A stretch of 64,000 nucleotides of DNA from Aradus depressus. Taxonomy: Eukaryota; Arthropoda; Insecta; Hemiptera; Aradidae. This document shows positions 1-10,870 of the stretch, piece after piece (positions within the stretch are counted from its first letter, which is position 1; every line of letters begins with the position of its first letter). The position numbers and the translations under genes are program-made. The stretch covers positions 25,884,065 through 25,948,064 of the forward strand of contig OY759226.1 of NCBI GenBank assembly GCA_963662175.1, in the 5' to 3' direction. The notes below the pieces were generated by a model. That model had not been told where the DNA came from. It did no database searches and saw only the letters and a program-made list of their open reading frames with translations.

Positions 1-57
1 TTGTATTAAATTTTTTATCGTTTGAGAATTTTGATTAGATATTTTGGATTTGATCTT

Positions 58-301
58 TGGACATGGAGCCACTTTTTCTCTGGGAGTCCTAAATTTTGCC
101 TACCTCGGTTTATTAATTTAAGTTAAGGGATCTTTAACGAGTATCTGATATCAGGCTAATGACCTTCGCTTAATGTTCTATCCAAAGGACGACATGCTCA
201 AGGTTTTTTTTCCTCCAATATAAATAAACTTAAGAGCCTCGGCCGGGTTTTGAACGAGCTATCTTGAGCTCAGTAAGTAAGCACGGATACCACTGAGCTA
301 C
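58..301 (-). mobile_element. SINE-1, old degraded copy
   Basis: Recognisable landmarks are GGGAGTCCTAAATTTTGCC, TCTTTAACGAGTATCTGA and GATACCACTGAGCTACC. It is diverged and lacks the tail. Confidence 0.8.
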
Positions 302-319
302 CTTGATTTTGACCAATTG

Positions 320-803
320 ATTAATCTCTCTATATATATATATATATATTTATTTATATAATTTTTCATATATTGTTATAGTTACATTGTTTTCTTTTTC
401 TTTTCTATATCTCGCACATTGGGACCTGAAGATGGGACTTAAGAACGTCCCGAAACATCGTTGGGATAAAAACACTTCCAAAGAGTTTTTAAAAAAAAAT
501 AGTTATCTTAATTTTTATTAAATTGAAAAATGTGTCTACTTATTATAAACGTATCTTGTATTATTTTTTTTTATATACTCATACATTTTTAAGTATTTAT
601 TTGTTCAGTTTTTATTAATTTCATTTTACTTTTTTTAATAGTTTTGTTATTACTGCTAATCAATACGTGTGTTAGACTCAAGTAGTTATATATCTAATAT
701 ATAAGCTATCTTAATATATAAATTCTTTTGACGTATCCTATTACCATGAATTGGTTTAACGGAAATAAATTTATTATTATTATTATTACCGGATACCGGC
801 GCC
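320..803 (+). mobile_element. Hammerhead-bearing repeat with ATT-rich tail, copy 1
   Basis: It shares a continuous sequence with 53430-55037: TATATCTCGCACATTGGGACC, then a hammerhead-like core, AAAACACTTCC, an AT-rich body and a tail GGTTTAACGGAAATAAAT with ATT units. A SINE-1 head scrap (ACCGGCGCCCTCT) follows. I infer a Penelope-like or other retroelement end because such motifs occur in Penelope-like elements. No protein is encoded. Confidence 0.6.
425..470 (+). ncRNA. Hammerhead-ribozyme-like core
   Basis: CTGAAGA (426-432) is followed by GGGAC...GTCCC able to pair as stem II, then GAAAC (452-456). This is the CUGANGA / GAAA core order of hammerhead ribozymes. A convincing stem III and stem I were not found, so activity is doubtful. 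Confidence 0.45.
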
Positions 804-2149
804 CTCTGAGATGTTTGTATAAGAAGAGTTCATCTTGTATAATTGCATATCTTTGACATATTGAAAAGGGAGGGAACTGAAGAAGCAATTAGAAGCAGAG
901 AGGAAGGGGTTGCTTTATCGAAATGCCTGCAAAGATGAAATAAATATTGATTTCACGATTCTCAGAATATATTAAACTTAAAAGTTCTGGGATAAAGCCC
1001 AGAGAAATAAGGAAAAGTAACATTCACTGAAAATACATAAATTGTAGTTTTTAAAGTCATAAATTTGTATTCAGGGTTATATGGCGCCCGGTGCCAACCC
1101 AAGGGGACGCGCTCTCCCCCATGGCTGGCGTCTGAGGACGTAGTCCTGAAACAGGTTGAGTATTGAGATGTACGTAATATTACGTCCTAAATTTATAATT
1201 TTTCTCTTTGAATATTTAGAAATACATTTTTTACTTCCTTATATCTACACTATAAGAAAGTACCTATTGTAATCGTTCAAAAATCCGAGATCGAAATTTC
1301 AACGGATTTTTACGTTTCAAGGTTCTCTGAATAGAATAGAATGGTTTTTATTAAAAGAAGAAAAAATAACATAATTCCAAGAAATATACAAAGAAAAAAA
1401 ACACTTAGACTATAGCCATTTTGGCCTTCAGTCGGAGTTGGCGTTACAGATATTTGATAATGAAGAACAAAAAATATTAGCTTATATAAATAAATGAAGA
1501 GAATAAATAACCATCGTTAAATTTTTAAAAAAATATTTAAACAAAAAAAATAATAATGCGAATAATGAGAAAATAAAATAAAGACATGTATTAAGGGTGA
1601 AAACGAAATAAGATAGATACACATGCGTGGATGGAGATATAATATAAATCTACAGATAATAATACAATAAAAAATAAAGAGATTGGTGGCTAGAAACCAA
1701 ATAAAACTAACTAAACAACCCGGGTAGATGGTAATAATCAAAAAGTTACATGAAGGAAGGTCTAGGTCCTCAGAATAAGTTTAGACCATTTTCGCAATGA
1801 TATGTATATGTGGTTGGAAAATTGTATAAGCTCTACCGCAAAAACGGTTGTAGCAATGAACTTGAAATTTGGAATGAAGATGAGACATGTGCCAACTAAG
1901 ATCTCATTAGATTTTGACCGAAATTGGACAAAATTTGAGACCACTTTACTCCGGGACCTAACTACAATTTACAAGATACAGCTTATGTTTATGACCTAAT
2001 CAAAAAAATTTTCAAGTAATATTTGTAGGGAGTATTAAAATACATATTTTCTATTAAATACGATTTTTTGCAGATCGTCCGGTTTTTGAGATACTTGCCG
2101 AAAACCATAGGTTTGAAATATGTTTTTAGACGTATCCTTGATTTAGTTG
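804..2149. other. AT-rich intergenic or intronic DNA, no recognised feature
   Basis: Short frames exist but show no domain. 1081-1150 is a GC-richer island (GGCGCCCGGTGCCAACCC). 1330-1745 looks like a reversed AT-rich 3' UTR, but no protein match supports it. Confidence 0.5.
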
Positions 2150-2210
2150 ACGGCGCCGGTAGTTCAGAGGTAGCAGGCTTGCTTACTGATCTCAAGATCG
2201 TTGAACCATT
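2150..2210 (+). mobile_element. SINE-1 head fragment
   Basis: Only the tRNA-like head remains (GGCGCCGGTAGTTCAGAGGT to GATCTCAAGATCGTTGAACC). Confidence 0.65.
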
Positions 2211-2357
2211 TCAAAAATAATGACTTTATTTAGATACAATGGAACCTCGATTAACCGTCGATTTCTGTTTTCCGCCAGAATATTCTCTATTTTGTTTTAT
2301 ATTTTCGAGACTATTTTAAACAATATTCCCTTTTCTTAAAATAATATAATGTCCTTA

Positions 2358-2700
2358 GGGCGCCGGTAGCTAGGTGGTATGCTTGTCTTTTGAGCTCAAG
2401 AACGTGGGTTCGAAACCCAACCGAGGCCCTTAGTTTATTTTATCTGGGAGGTAAAATAAACTTAAACACGCCGTCCTTCGGATGGGACGTTAAGCGGTGG
2501 TCCCGAACCTGAACGATGTCAGGTACTCGTTAAAGACCCCCTGCCCTAGGAGAATAAAAATTTAGGGTAGGTAAAATGTAGGACTCCCACAGTAGAGTCG
2601 GGCTCATGTCCAACAGAGTGACGAAAGAGCGCCTCTGGTAGTAGGCGATATGACCTCGTAGTTAAAGCCCTGGCATGAGTCATAAAACCTAAACCTAACC
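2358..2700 (+). mobile_element. SINE-1 (tRNA-derived, CCTAA-tailed), full-length copy
   Basis: The copy begins GGCGCCGGTAGCTAGGTGGT (tRNA box A region) and has GTGGGTTCGAAACCC (box B). It continues through a conserved body (CACGCCGTCCTTCGGATGGG, GTAGTAGGCGATATGACCTC) and ends CATAAAACCTAAACCTAACC. TATAATGT on both sides may be an imperfect target duplication. The same landmarks define all SINE-1 entries; copies are about 340 bp when complete. Confidence 0.9.
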
Positions 2701-2819
2701 TATAATGTTCTAATTAAAAAGTAAAAAATTTGTTTCTGGATGTATTTACATTTTCCATCCCCCCCCCCCCCCTCTAGTCGCATACACTACGGTTAATTAA
2801 ATTTTAACCCCATATGTAC

Positions 2820-3030
2820 AGCACCTATTAATTTTCGACAAAATTGCCTTAAGGGAAGGAGAGAACCACAGAAAAGAGGGTCTCGATTTATTAACATAAT
2901 AAGTGCAGATATATTGAATGTATCGATACACAATTTAACAAGAAGATTCAGAAGCCACAATTTAAGGTAAATGTTGAGGTTTAGCCCAAACAGTCGATTG
3001 GTTTCGGATGGACGTACATTGCCGATGATT
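2820..3030 (+). repeat. Family B fragment
   Basis: Matches are TATTGAATGTATCGATACAC, AATTTAACAAGAAGATTCAG and CAGTCGATTGGTTTCGG, near the right end of the family. A 14-base C run precedes it (2759-2772). Confidence 0.55.
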
Positions 3031-3239
3031 CTGCGACGACGTTTTATTTAATGGAAATCATAACAGGAAAAAATCAAAATCATCGTATTCACTATTGTGT
3101 TCAGGTTGTGTGTTTATCAAATAAGCGTGTCTTTGATCTTGATTAAGTCGTATATAATTGTCAAAAAATGTAAGGGGTTAGTTTAACCTGTGGTTATCTT
3201 GGTTAAATCTTAAACAAAATAATGGCGGAACACTCTCCT

Positions 3240-4040
3240 CTGATTAAATCCAACTAACAGACATTACACTCTTCAATGGGAGATGTTAGAGAACATGGCC
3301 GTTATATTGGACCAGGAGTCCTCCAGGAGAGCTCCAACGGTAAATAGTTTGGTTATTAGTTTGTTCCAAGTTTAGTTTAGTTTGCGGGAATCGAACCAAC
3401 AACTGTCAGCACCACCAAATCAACTGACAGACTTTACCAGACCTACTCCAAGTTCCCTGTATCTCCAAGCCGAATTTAAACTGTCATGGCGGACTGTGCT
3501 TTTTCAGGCCTGGCAGGGGGGCACCAAATATACATATATTGTGATGTAAAAAAATGTACACACATTAAGATTATTAATATATTATAAAATCAATTATTAT
3601 TATTATTTGTAAACAAAAAAAAAACAGCTGTTAGGAGTGAAGTAACTTAAATTGTGAATAAATATACAAAAAAAGACTAGTCGCATTTTGTTTTAAAACG
3701 AAATGTGAACAACCAATGAGGGCAGACCAAAAGACGACGATCAGCTGTTTTAAATAGTGTGAAACAGTCACAGTCATAAACAGGGAACTTAGAGTTTTAG
3801 TAGTCTGTCAGTTGGTCTGATGGGTGCTGACAGTTGTGGGTTCGATTCCTGTAAACTAAACTTGGATCAAACTAACAACTAACTAATCTATCTGTCTACC
3901 TATCAAAGAGTACATCTCTAACAAACCTACTTCAGTCTTGTTCAACATCTGAGCTCATATTTCTTCTCTCCATGAGAGGTCGCCGCTCATTTATTTCGTG
4001 TGAAGAAACTCGGTATAAGTCTCCAGTCTGCCAGTGACAC
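3240..4040. repeat. Third tRNA-like SINE family in inverted pair around a TTATTA-rich repeat
   Basis: 3795-3860 (plus) has TCTGTCAGTTGGTCTGATGG and GTGGGTTCGATTCC (box B). 3370-3440 holds the same on the minus strand (GGGAATCGAACCAACAACTG). Between them, 3500-3790 matches 10560-10870 (ACACATTA.GATTATTA, CGATCAGCTGTT). No target duplications were found. Confidence 0.5.
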
Positions 4041-4204
4041 TACATTTGTTGTAATAATACGGTCTTAAGGCAGTATAAATCATATATCGTACAAGCCGGT
4101 ATGACTTATATTTGTAAAAATTTCAGAAAATTGCCATTTTATTAAAGAAAACTTTTCATTTTTCAAAGAAAAATATAGCTTTAAACATTATGGTAGGAAA
4201 AACA

Positions 4205-4310
4205 TTTTTTTCATAGCTCTCCAGCTATACGAAGTATAGAAGAAGTTATGTAATCGATCAGAAAATCGATTTTGGCTTTTCACTGGAATTTTCGTCCACC
4301 TGAAAAAAAA
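4205..4310 (+). repeat. Family B terminal fragment
   Basis: CCAGCTATACGAAGTATAG, GTTATGTAATCGATCA and AATCGATTTTGGCTTTTCA. Only the first module end is kept. Confidence 0.7.
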
Positions 4311-4741
4311 CATAGGCCCAATCGGGGACGCAGTGGGGTACGTGAAACGTCTTGTGCGTGCTGCAGAGGGTGTATGGGCACTAGGATAAAGAATTTACGT
4401 AACCAAGTACACAAGGTGTCGGAGGCGCCATAGCTGAGCAACTGTCAAATTTGTGCAACAAATTACACACTTGTAAGTCTTGTAACTCCTGAAGAGCAGC
4501 GGTGTGAATTCGATGGATTATATCTACTGCGGCAGAGTGAGATCTCTCTAGTACTGCTGAGCTACGCCTCTGTGAAAGCCGCGCGCGAGGCTAAATTTAG
4601 CTCCGATTGAGTCATGCGTTGCGCGTGAACGGCGCCATCTGCACACGCGACACGTGATCGAGTAATGCCTTCTTTCCTCTACACAACGATACCAAATTGA
4701 GGCGCGCGGATAGTACGGTTGCAAAGATATAAGCGATACTA
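4311..4741. other. GC-richer segment, possible old tRNA-like SINE, uncertain
   Basis: On the minus strand GAGGCGTAGCTCAGCAGTAC resembles a tRNA box A. No clear box B, tail or second copy was found. Confidence 0.3.
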
Positions 4742-4960
4742 GTGTTTCATGTTTTCGTTACATGCGGTTTTAGCAAGCGACCCCCTATTGACCGAAATGA
4801 AAGACGTTTCACGTCAAAAAAAAGTCTGTGTGTAGGTTTATCTGTTGGTGTGTCTGTAAAAATGATAACTCCCTATAGAACTAATGTTAAGATACCAAAT
4901 TTTAAATTATTATTCCTGATGCCTTCTACGAATCAGATAATTTCTTGTTAAATTGATTCA
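4742..4960 (+). repeat. Family B fragment
   Basis: TTTCATGTTTTCG, AAAAGTCTGTGTGTAGG and AACTCCCTATAGAACTAATG match the first third of family B. Confidence 0.6.
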
Positions 4961-5033
4961 TATTTCTTTAAAACTGTACCAGGCTACTTAAAACACAAAA
5001 GTAGGTTGTATTATTGTACTAGGTTGGCTCTCA

Positions 5034-5608
5034 GTACATTCAATTTTTTTGGCAGGAGGGGGGAATGCCAATCACGCACATCCAGGGAAGATAGCCCTGG
5101 ATAGTGAGGGACTCGAGCCGTTGCCCCATACCCACTAAAAAACCCCTCCTTCGACGATCCTGATTCCCTTCCACGGAACTGACGGCCTGTCATTACTTCG
5201 CGGAAGGGAGGAAGGGTGGCTGGTAACGCCCCTTCTGCTCTTGTGGCCGCTACTGTTGTTCCTTGTCAGCCCTCTCTTGGAGAGCCAACTCACCCATGAT
5301 GAGTGCTGCAAATTCGCAGCCCACGACTCCTGGGAGCGCAACATAGCGTCCACGTAACTGGTATCAGTCAGTGGGGCGCCCAAGCTGCACTTCAGATTTT
5401 CCCTTCCCTCCTCAAATCTGGGGCATTTGAGGAGGACATGCTCCGCTGTCTCTCTCTCACCAGGACACGCGGGGCAGTCTGGTGTTCTCGCTGCCTCCAT
5501 TATTACATAGTAAGAACTATGAGTTGATGGACTTGGGGTTGGGGGTGATGGTAATGGTTCCTCCCACAACCCCAGAGAATGGAACTGTAGAGTCGGGCTC
5601 TCCCCCAC
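5034..5608 (-). mobile_element. LINE C-terminal fragment with zinc knuckle, adjacent to a channel exon
   Basis: The minus-strand frame contains CPACPGERETAEHVLLKCP followed by RFEEGRENL. This C-x2-C-x(n)-H-x4-C pattern is the zinc knuckle at the C-terminus of R1/I/jockey-type non-LTR polymerases. It is open for 157 codons. The element is cut at its 5' end about 70 bp from the splice donor of the channel exon at 5677. No poly(A) tail or target duplication was found. Confidence 0.7.
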
Positions 5609-5676
5609 CGCTCCACTCTACTAAAGTACAAACAGACTGTATAATACAATAGTATATAATGAGATATTATACTTAC

Positions 5677-5820
5677 ATTTACTGAGCCTATGGTTGGACG
5701 GTTGGTCTCCCAGTGGACTAGTGGGATTGGTCAAGTCCTCAAAGTTGATTATGTACAAGCAGATGTCGTCCACTTCGCTCTTGACAGGGGCGATCACTTC
5801 GCTACACAGGAACTTAGTAC
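5677..5820 (-). CDS. sei: ERG-type potassium channel, PAS-domain exon (second visible coding exon)
   Basis: This exon encodes the second half of the N-terminal PAS (eag) domain of an ERG/seizure voltage-gated K+ channel, a plasma-membrane channel whose PAS domain slows deactivation. Seen directly: read on the minus strand it starts after TTGGATGTTCCAG (acceptor) and stops before GTAAGTAT (donor). It is 144 bp long, with phase 1 at both ends. It encodes TKFLCSEVIAPVKSEV, then DICLYIINFEDLTNP, matching the family pattern of a core beta-strand, 'PVKNE', then 'FI.NFE'. The end (SPLGDQPSNHRLSK) enters the variable linker. The single G left at the end of the 56250-56480 exon plus GT here rebuilds the glycine codon of the 'RKDG' motif, so the two join in frame across about 50 kb. 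A LINE remnant begins some 70 bp further downstream. The next coding exon was not recognised. EAG or ELK are less likely because of the partner exon's ERG-specific residues. Confidence 0.9.
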
Positions 5821-5989
5821 CTGGAACATCCAACAGGTTGGTTACCACTATACGGCAGTCTAGAGGTTAAACATTCAGTACTCTTATCCGTTTAACTGTG
5901 GGAGTCCTCAGAAGAACCTGACACCACACAAGCTCAGGACAGCAATTTATTGTCACCTCCGAAGGAGGGAGTGCTCAAAGTTACATTAT

Positions 5990-6266
5990 ACCTTCCAAAT
6001 AAAAACATCGACACCGGCAGTGTACTTCCCCAGAGCAAATTAATTAATTAATATTCCCTCCTCTTCTAAAACCAGTCGACCGTTTGCGCTAATATTCAAT
6101 AGTTGACTTACCTAGTGCCTCCTAAATCCTCATACTAAATGTTGTGCCGATAAATTAATTATATCGGCAGTTATATTTTTTTGGATTCAACACCTTCCCC
6201 TGAAACGCCCCCTTCCATTCAGCTGATATCGTTGAAATTTGGTAGGTTATGTCCTCATTGGGTTTA
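5990..6266 (-). repeat. Family B fragment
   Basis: GGCAGTGTACTTCCCCAGAG, ACCAGTCGACCGTTTGCGC and TTAATTATATCGGCAGTTA: the right end and first module, in reverse orientation. Confidence 0.72.
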
Positions 6267-6915
6267 AAAAAAACTCATATAACATCGCCAGGTCGCCAAA
6301 AGAAAAAAAAATCATATAACATTCCCAGGTGGCCAAAAAAAATTTATATAACATCCCCAGGTCGCCAAAAAAATTCATATAACATCATTTTTATTCGTCG
6401 TTATATTTACATTCGTCATAATTACAGTTATAATTAGGTTATTTTTTATATATTTTATAATTTATATAATTACATAACGTAATTTAAGCGATGACTTTTC
6501 GTAGTATTTAGTAAAATACTACTATGAAATATTTTGTTATGATGCCACGCGAATTTTTTGATTAACTGTAGCGACTGTAGCTGTAGACTCATCCATCCAC
6601 AACTAACTTCATGCCATGTGAGTAGCAACACGTTATCAAATTTCGTAAAAAATCCGACAGATGTCACCCATTATGGCGCCAAAACTTAATTTTATTTAAA
6701 TATCAATTTTTTTATACGATAAAACAAAATATTAAATTTGTATTTATTCATCTGTAATTTGACAAGAAATTATATCTTAAAATAAAAAAAAAAAAAAATC
6801 TCTCAGTGGGGGCGATCGCCCCATCGCCCCCCCCTTGGATCCGCCACTGTCCCCAGGGCGTCAAATAAAATTCATATAACATCCCCTTGTCGCCAAAAAA
6901 AATTCATGAACCACC
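6267..6915. repeat. Tandem repeat of about 34 bp split by an AT-rich insertion with a hAT-like end
   Basis: Units of the type CATATAACATCCCCAGGTCG plus an A run occur at about 6277, 6312, 6346 and 6377, and again at 6848-6910. Between them, 6390-6849 is AT-rich and ends GGATCCGCCACTG, the complement of a common hAT terminus (CAGTGGCGGATCC). No matching left terminus was found. Confidence 0.6.
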
Positions 6916-7197
6916 CCTCAAGTTTCCAGGTGAGTTTTTAGTATGGATTTTCCTGGAGGACATGCAATATTAAATACGTTGGTACATGTGAAGTTGGGTA
7001 AGTTTGTTGTATCTCAACACACACGATAGTAACCTTGGCAACACGGACACGCACTCACACAACCCCAGCCCCATCCTCCATTTTATAATTGGAAACATGT
7101 TACGTATTTTGTTAATTTGAAACAAACGTTTCATCCACCAGCACCATTCCAACTCTACTACTTGTATCTTGTATATTGTTTGTTTGTTTGTTTTTGT

Positions 7198-7285
7198 GAC
7201 TCATGCCCGGGCTTTTAACTACAGATTATATCATCTACTATCAGAGGGCTTATCGCTGCTCTAGTGGACATGAGCCTGTCTCTAC
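7198..7285 (-). mobile_element. SINE-1 body fragment
   Basis: GACTCATGCCCGGGCTTTTA and TAGTGGACATGAGCCTG match the 3' body. The rest is missing. Confidence 0.65.
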
Positions 7286-7339
7286 TGTGAAAGTTCGAAA
7301 TTTTGCCAATTCTTCAAAAATTATACTTCACGTATATTT

Positions 7340-8035
7340 TTTTACTTTCCTCGCTGTACAAAGTATAGGGAAAGTTATGCAATCCGTCTAAAATTCGATG
7401 CTGAGTTTTCAACGGAATTTCATGTTTTCCGACCTCTAGATTTCAAATATGACACTCAAATATCTGAGTGTCTGTATCTGTGAACGCGTTATCTCCCGAT
7501 AGAACGAATGTATCGATACAAAATTTTATATGTGAATTCAGAATCCTCTAACGACGACAACCATACATTTTCAGCCAAATCGACCAATGGAAAAGGTGTT
7601 TTAGGGGGGAGGCTTAACATAAAAACTCTAACAACTTCCGATAGAATGAATGTATCATTTTATATGTGTGGCACAAAACCCTATAAGGTCACCATATATC
7701 GATTTTCAACCAAATCGATCTAAAAGACACTCAAAAACTCTAATAACTATATCGACGCAAAATTTCATATGTTATTTCAAAACTCCACGAGGACGACACT
7801 TATTAATTTTCAGCGGAATCGGCAGAAGGGAAGGACTCAACTCAAAAAATTCAATAACTGCGGATCTAATGAATGTATCGACATTAAATTTAGTTTGGGG
7901 ATTTATGAGCCCCTATGTAAATCAACTGTTGAATAGTAGCGTAAACTGTCGATTCGTTTTGGAGGAAGAGCGAAAAATTAATTGATTAATTTGTTCTGGG
8001 TATATAGATGACCGGTGATTCACCGAAGACTTATA
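7340..8035 (+). repeat. Family B repeat, longest orderly copy
   Basis: Family B is a name used here. The plus orientation starts TTTACTTTCCTCGCTGTACA (usual form TTACTTCCCCAGCTATACGA) and GTTATGCAATCCGTC. It then runs through about four modules of around 130 bp. Each has 'AACTGCCGATAGAATGAATG', 'ATCGACAC(G)AAATTT', 'GACGACACCTATT' and 'TTTTCAGCCGAATCGGC(C)' type sequence. It ends with AATTAATTGATTAATTTGTTCTGGG and the palindrome CCGGTGATTCACCG. The end CTGGGGAAGT of better copies is the complement of the start ACTTCCCCAG. There is no conserved protein in this copy. Superfamily unknown. Confidence 0.75.
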
Positions 8036-8059
8036 TTCTTACTTGCCCAGTTATATCGT

Positions 8060-9335
8060 CTAAGTCAGTACCAACTATTCTTATATATACATCGGGTAAG
8101 GAAAGTGGTTTGAATTTCAATTTATAAAGGTAGGAAAAGTTTATTAATATTCTGATCAGTAATAATTTTTTATTGTTAAAATTTAATAACTTTGATTTTA
8201 ATTTTAGTTTTATTCCTTAATACTACTAGCACTATTACCTGGCGTTGCCCGGGGAATTTTGAGACGTCACATAGTCCTATTTTTCAATTTGGCTTTTAAA
8301 ATGCTACATGTGAAATTCCATGGCAATATAATTAGCCGTTTTTGAGCTAGCACTAATTTTATGTTTTGGGCCCTCACAACCCCCCCACCTTCCGTCCTAA
8401 ATTTTGAGACGCCACATATCATATTTTTCAATCGGACTTAAAATATTATTACATGTGAAATTTCACGAAATTTGAATCAGCCGTTAATTAGCTAGCACTA
8501 TCCAATGGTGAATACAAGGGAGAAGGGGAGTGGGGGGGGGGGGGGGGGGGGGGGGGGGGGTAAAAGCAGAATTACACCCCCCCCCCCTTCCCTGTAGCGC
8601 AGAGGCTCATAAGTCAGTTTCCTTAAGGATTAAGAAATATGCACGTTAAATTGGGAAAGACGTCACAGACTTTAATAACGTCATTCGTTTACAGACTCAG
8701 ACTGTTACTCAACCTGTTACTATTATAATAATATTTCAGTCTTGATTATTAATTCATGCTCTTCGTCAAACCAGCCGAAATATTAGCTCCCTTGTCCTTC
8801 ATCCTTTCAAATCTCGTGAATAGGATGTAACATCCAAATCTTGAACCAACAAATCCCCCCCCTCCCCCCCCCCTTATGAACATCCGGGATCCGCCCTTGG
8901 CACTATCTTTATGCTTTGTCCCCTCCCAAAATCCCCCCCGGCCGTTCAAATTGTTGTGACGCCATCTATTTTTCAATCTGACTCAAAAGAATGATATATG
9001 TGAAGTTTCATGAAAATCCGTTGGCGTGATATTGGAACATAAACACTGTTTCAGCTTTATTATTATACATCAATTAAGCAGGGAAAAACTGTCATTTGAT
9101 ACAAAAGGACATTGGCAACACTGCGGCATAAAGAGAGATAAACTGGAAGGGAGTTTATAACATCACATTGTCTAATAAAACAGTTCTCATTTACGTATTT
9201 CAATTATTACTAAGTTAACAAGAACATACTTCAGCACGAACAAATTGCTAACTGTACAACCAGCGAGATTTCCAAGGTGAAATTTCAATCTGTTTCCTTA
9301 CCTGATATATAAGAATGGTTTGCACTCAGCAAACT
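8060..9335. mobile_element. Inverted-repeat-bounded element with internal tandem units
   Basis: TTCTTATATATACATCGGGT plus AAGGAAAGTGGTTTGAA (8067-8115) is the rough reverse complement of TTTCAATCTGTTTCCTTACC and TGATATATAAGAA (9287-9325). Inside, a unit of about 165 bp recurs at 8240, 8390 and 8900 (TTTTGAGACGTCACAT, CATGTGAAATTTCA, GAGCTAGCAC). It begins with the palindrome-like CCTGGCGTTGCCCGGGG. No transposase is seen, so it is unclassified and non-autonomous. Confidence 0.55.
8532..8560 (+). repeat. 29-base G homopolymer
   Basis: Uninterrupted G run inside the 8060-9335 element. Comparable runs are at 17779-17801 (23 G), 24832-24853 (22 G), 60575-60597 (23 G) and 61874-61901 (28 C). Exact lengths may be assembly estimates. 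Confidence 0.9.
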
Positions 9336-9777
9336 CAGTTTATAACTAAACTAGTATTTGTATAAAATGTTTGTTTCATTTATTTATATCAGATTTATAA
9401 AAATATCTAGGATTCGATGTCGAACAAGAAGCGAAACTATATATGGCAAACTGTATGTCATTGGAACTCCAATGTTTTGATTCAATAAATAAGTTCTTGT
9501 ACTTTGTATTTGTAACAAAGTTCTGTTTAACAACACATAATACTAGATGTATTATTTGATACTATTTTTTCTATTGTCACTACAAAAGCCTATAATAAAC
9601 AATACATAAGTAATATATTATTTCAGAGAAGTATTAAGAACAAAATATGAGTTGCAACTTCAAAGTATCGATAAAGATCAAACAAGGCATTGTACGAAAC
9701 GAAAATAAAATGACACACTTGCAGTATTTTGTCAAAACCCTTTGAAAAAATTAAAAATAAATTTATAATTAATCAGC
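9336..9777. other. No recognised feature
   Basis: AT-rich sequence without long frames or repeats that I could match elsewhere in the window. Confidence 0.5.
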
Positions 9778-10055
9778 CTTTATGACTCAAGCCTGGGCTT
9801 TAACTATAAGGTCTTAAATATTAAAAAAAATCTTGAATACGCCGTCCTTCGGATGGGACGTTAAGCGATGGTCCCGAGCCTGTACGATGTCAGCTACTCG
9901 TTAAAGACCCCTTACTCTAGGTGAATAAAAATTTAGGACTCTCATAGTAGAGTCGGGCTCATGTCCACCAGTGTGACGAAAGAGCGCTCTGGTAGTAGGC
10001 GATATGACCTCGTGGTTAAAGTCAAGCATGAGTCATGAAACCTAACCTAACAGTG
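9778..10055 (+). mobile_element. SINE-1 pair: truncated plus copy with a minus scrap
   Basis: 9836-10055 is a plus copy lacking the tRNA head and ending CCTAACCTAAC. 9778-9826 is the end of a minus copy (ATGACTCAAGCCTGGGC). Between them is a short A-rich seam. Confidence 0.8.
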
Positions 10056-10559
10056 GAAGGAGGTACCTATTTTATAAGTTCACTAGCTTCCAGTGAGATG
10101 GCGGAGGTCAGTTGACCATTCTAAAAAAATTACTACGAAAAAATTAATTAATCCACTGTATTTATTGTGATGTATTCAGTAACTAACTATATTGCGTATT
10201 AAGTATCCGTCTTATTATCACTAATTTGTCCTTAAATTATTAATAATATTATGATAATTAAACTTATAATCCATTTGGTTTGAGCAGCAAAAAAGAAAAA
10301 AAAGGTGTCTTAATGAGAGAGCTCTCAACTCATTTTATCCTTCAAATGATTTTTAAAAGAGAGAAAAAGAGACTAAAAGGACTTATAATTAAGAATTAAT
10401 AACAGATTTAAAAAAAGAGAGAGTTTTTCTTTAAACATTTTCATTGTAACTAGTCGTTAAAATTCGGAGAGGCAGTTTCAGAAAAAAGGTCATTGTTTGT
10501 ACGGGTGCCCTCATGATTTTTTACAAGGGTCAGGGCTGCACAGAACGTTCCTATAGAGC

Positions 10560-10870
10560 TATTTGTGGGTCATATTTTCAGTAATACTTGTTAGTAGTCC
10601 ATAAACAGACCTATGGGATTCTGTTGTAAACAATTACACACATTATAATTATTAAAATATTACAAAATCTATTATTATTATTTTAATAAAGAAAATTGTT
10701 GAATTTTGTATAAAAACATAAAATAAAATATCATAAAAATATGCAAAAACTGTACCAGTCGTATTTTGTTTAAAAAAAAAAGATGAACAACCAATGATTA
10801 GAGGAAAAATGACCACGATCAGCTGTTGGAATAGTGAAGGGACAGTCTAAGTACGTAGATGTGCCAAGGT
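10560..10870 (+). repeat. Second copy of the repeat at 3500-3790
   Basis: Shared landmarks are ACACACATTATAATTATTAA, GTCGTATTTTGTTTAAAA, GAACAACCAATGA and ACGATCAGCTGTT. No coding content. Confidence 0.65.

Noticed and set aside
1..5676. Next downstream channel exon (linker or S1 helix)
   Set aside because: No minus-strand frame here resembles the linker or transmembrane part of an ERG channel.
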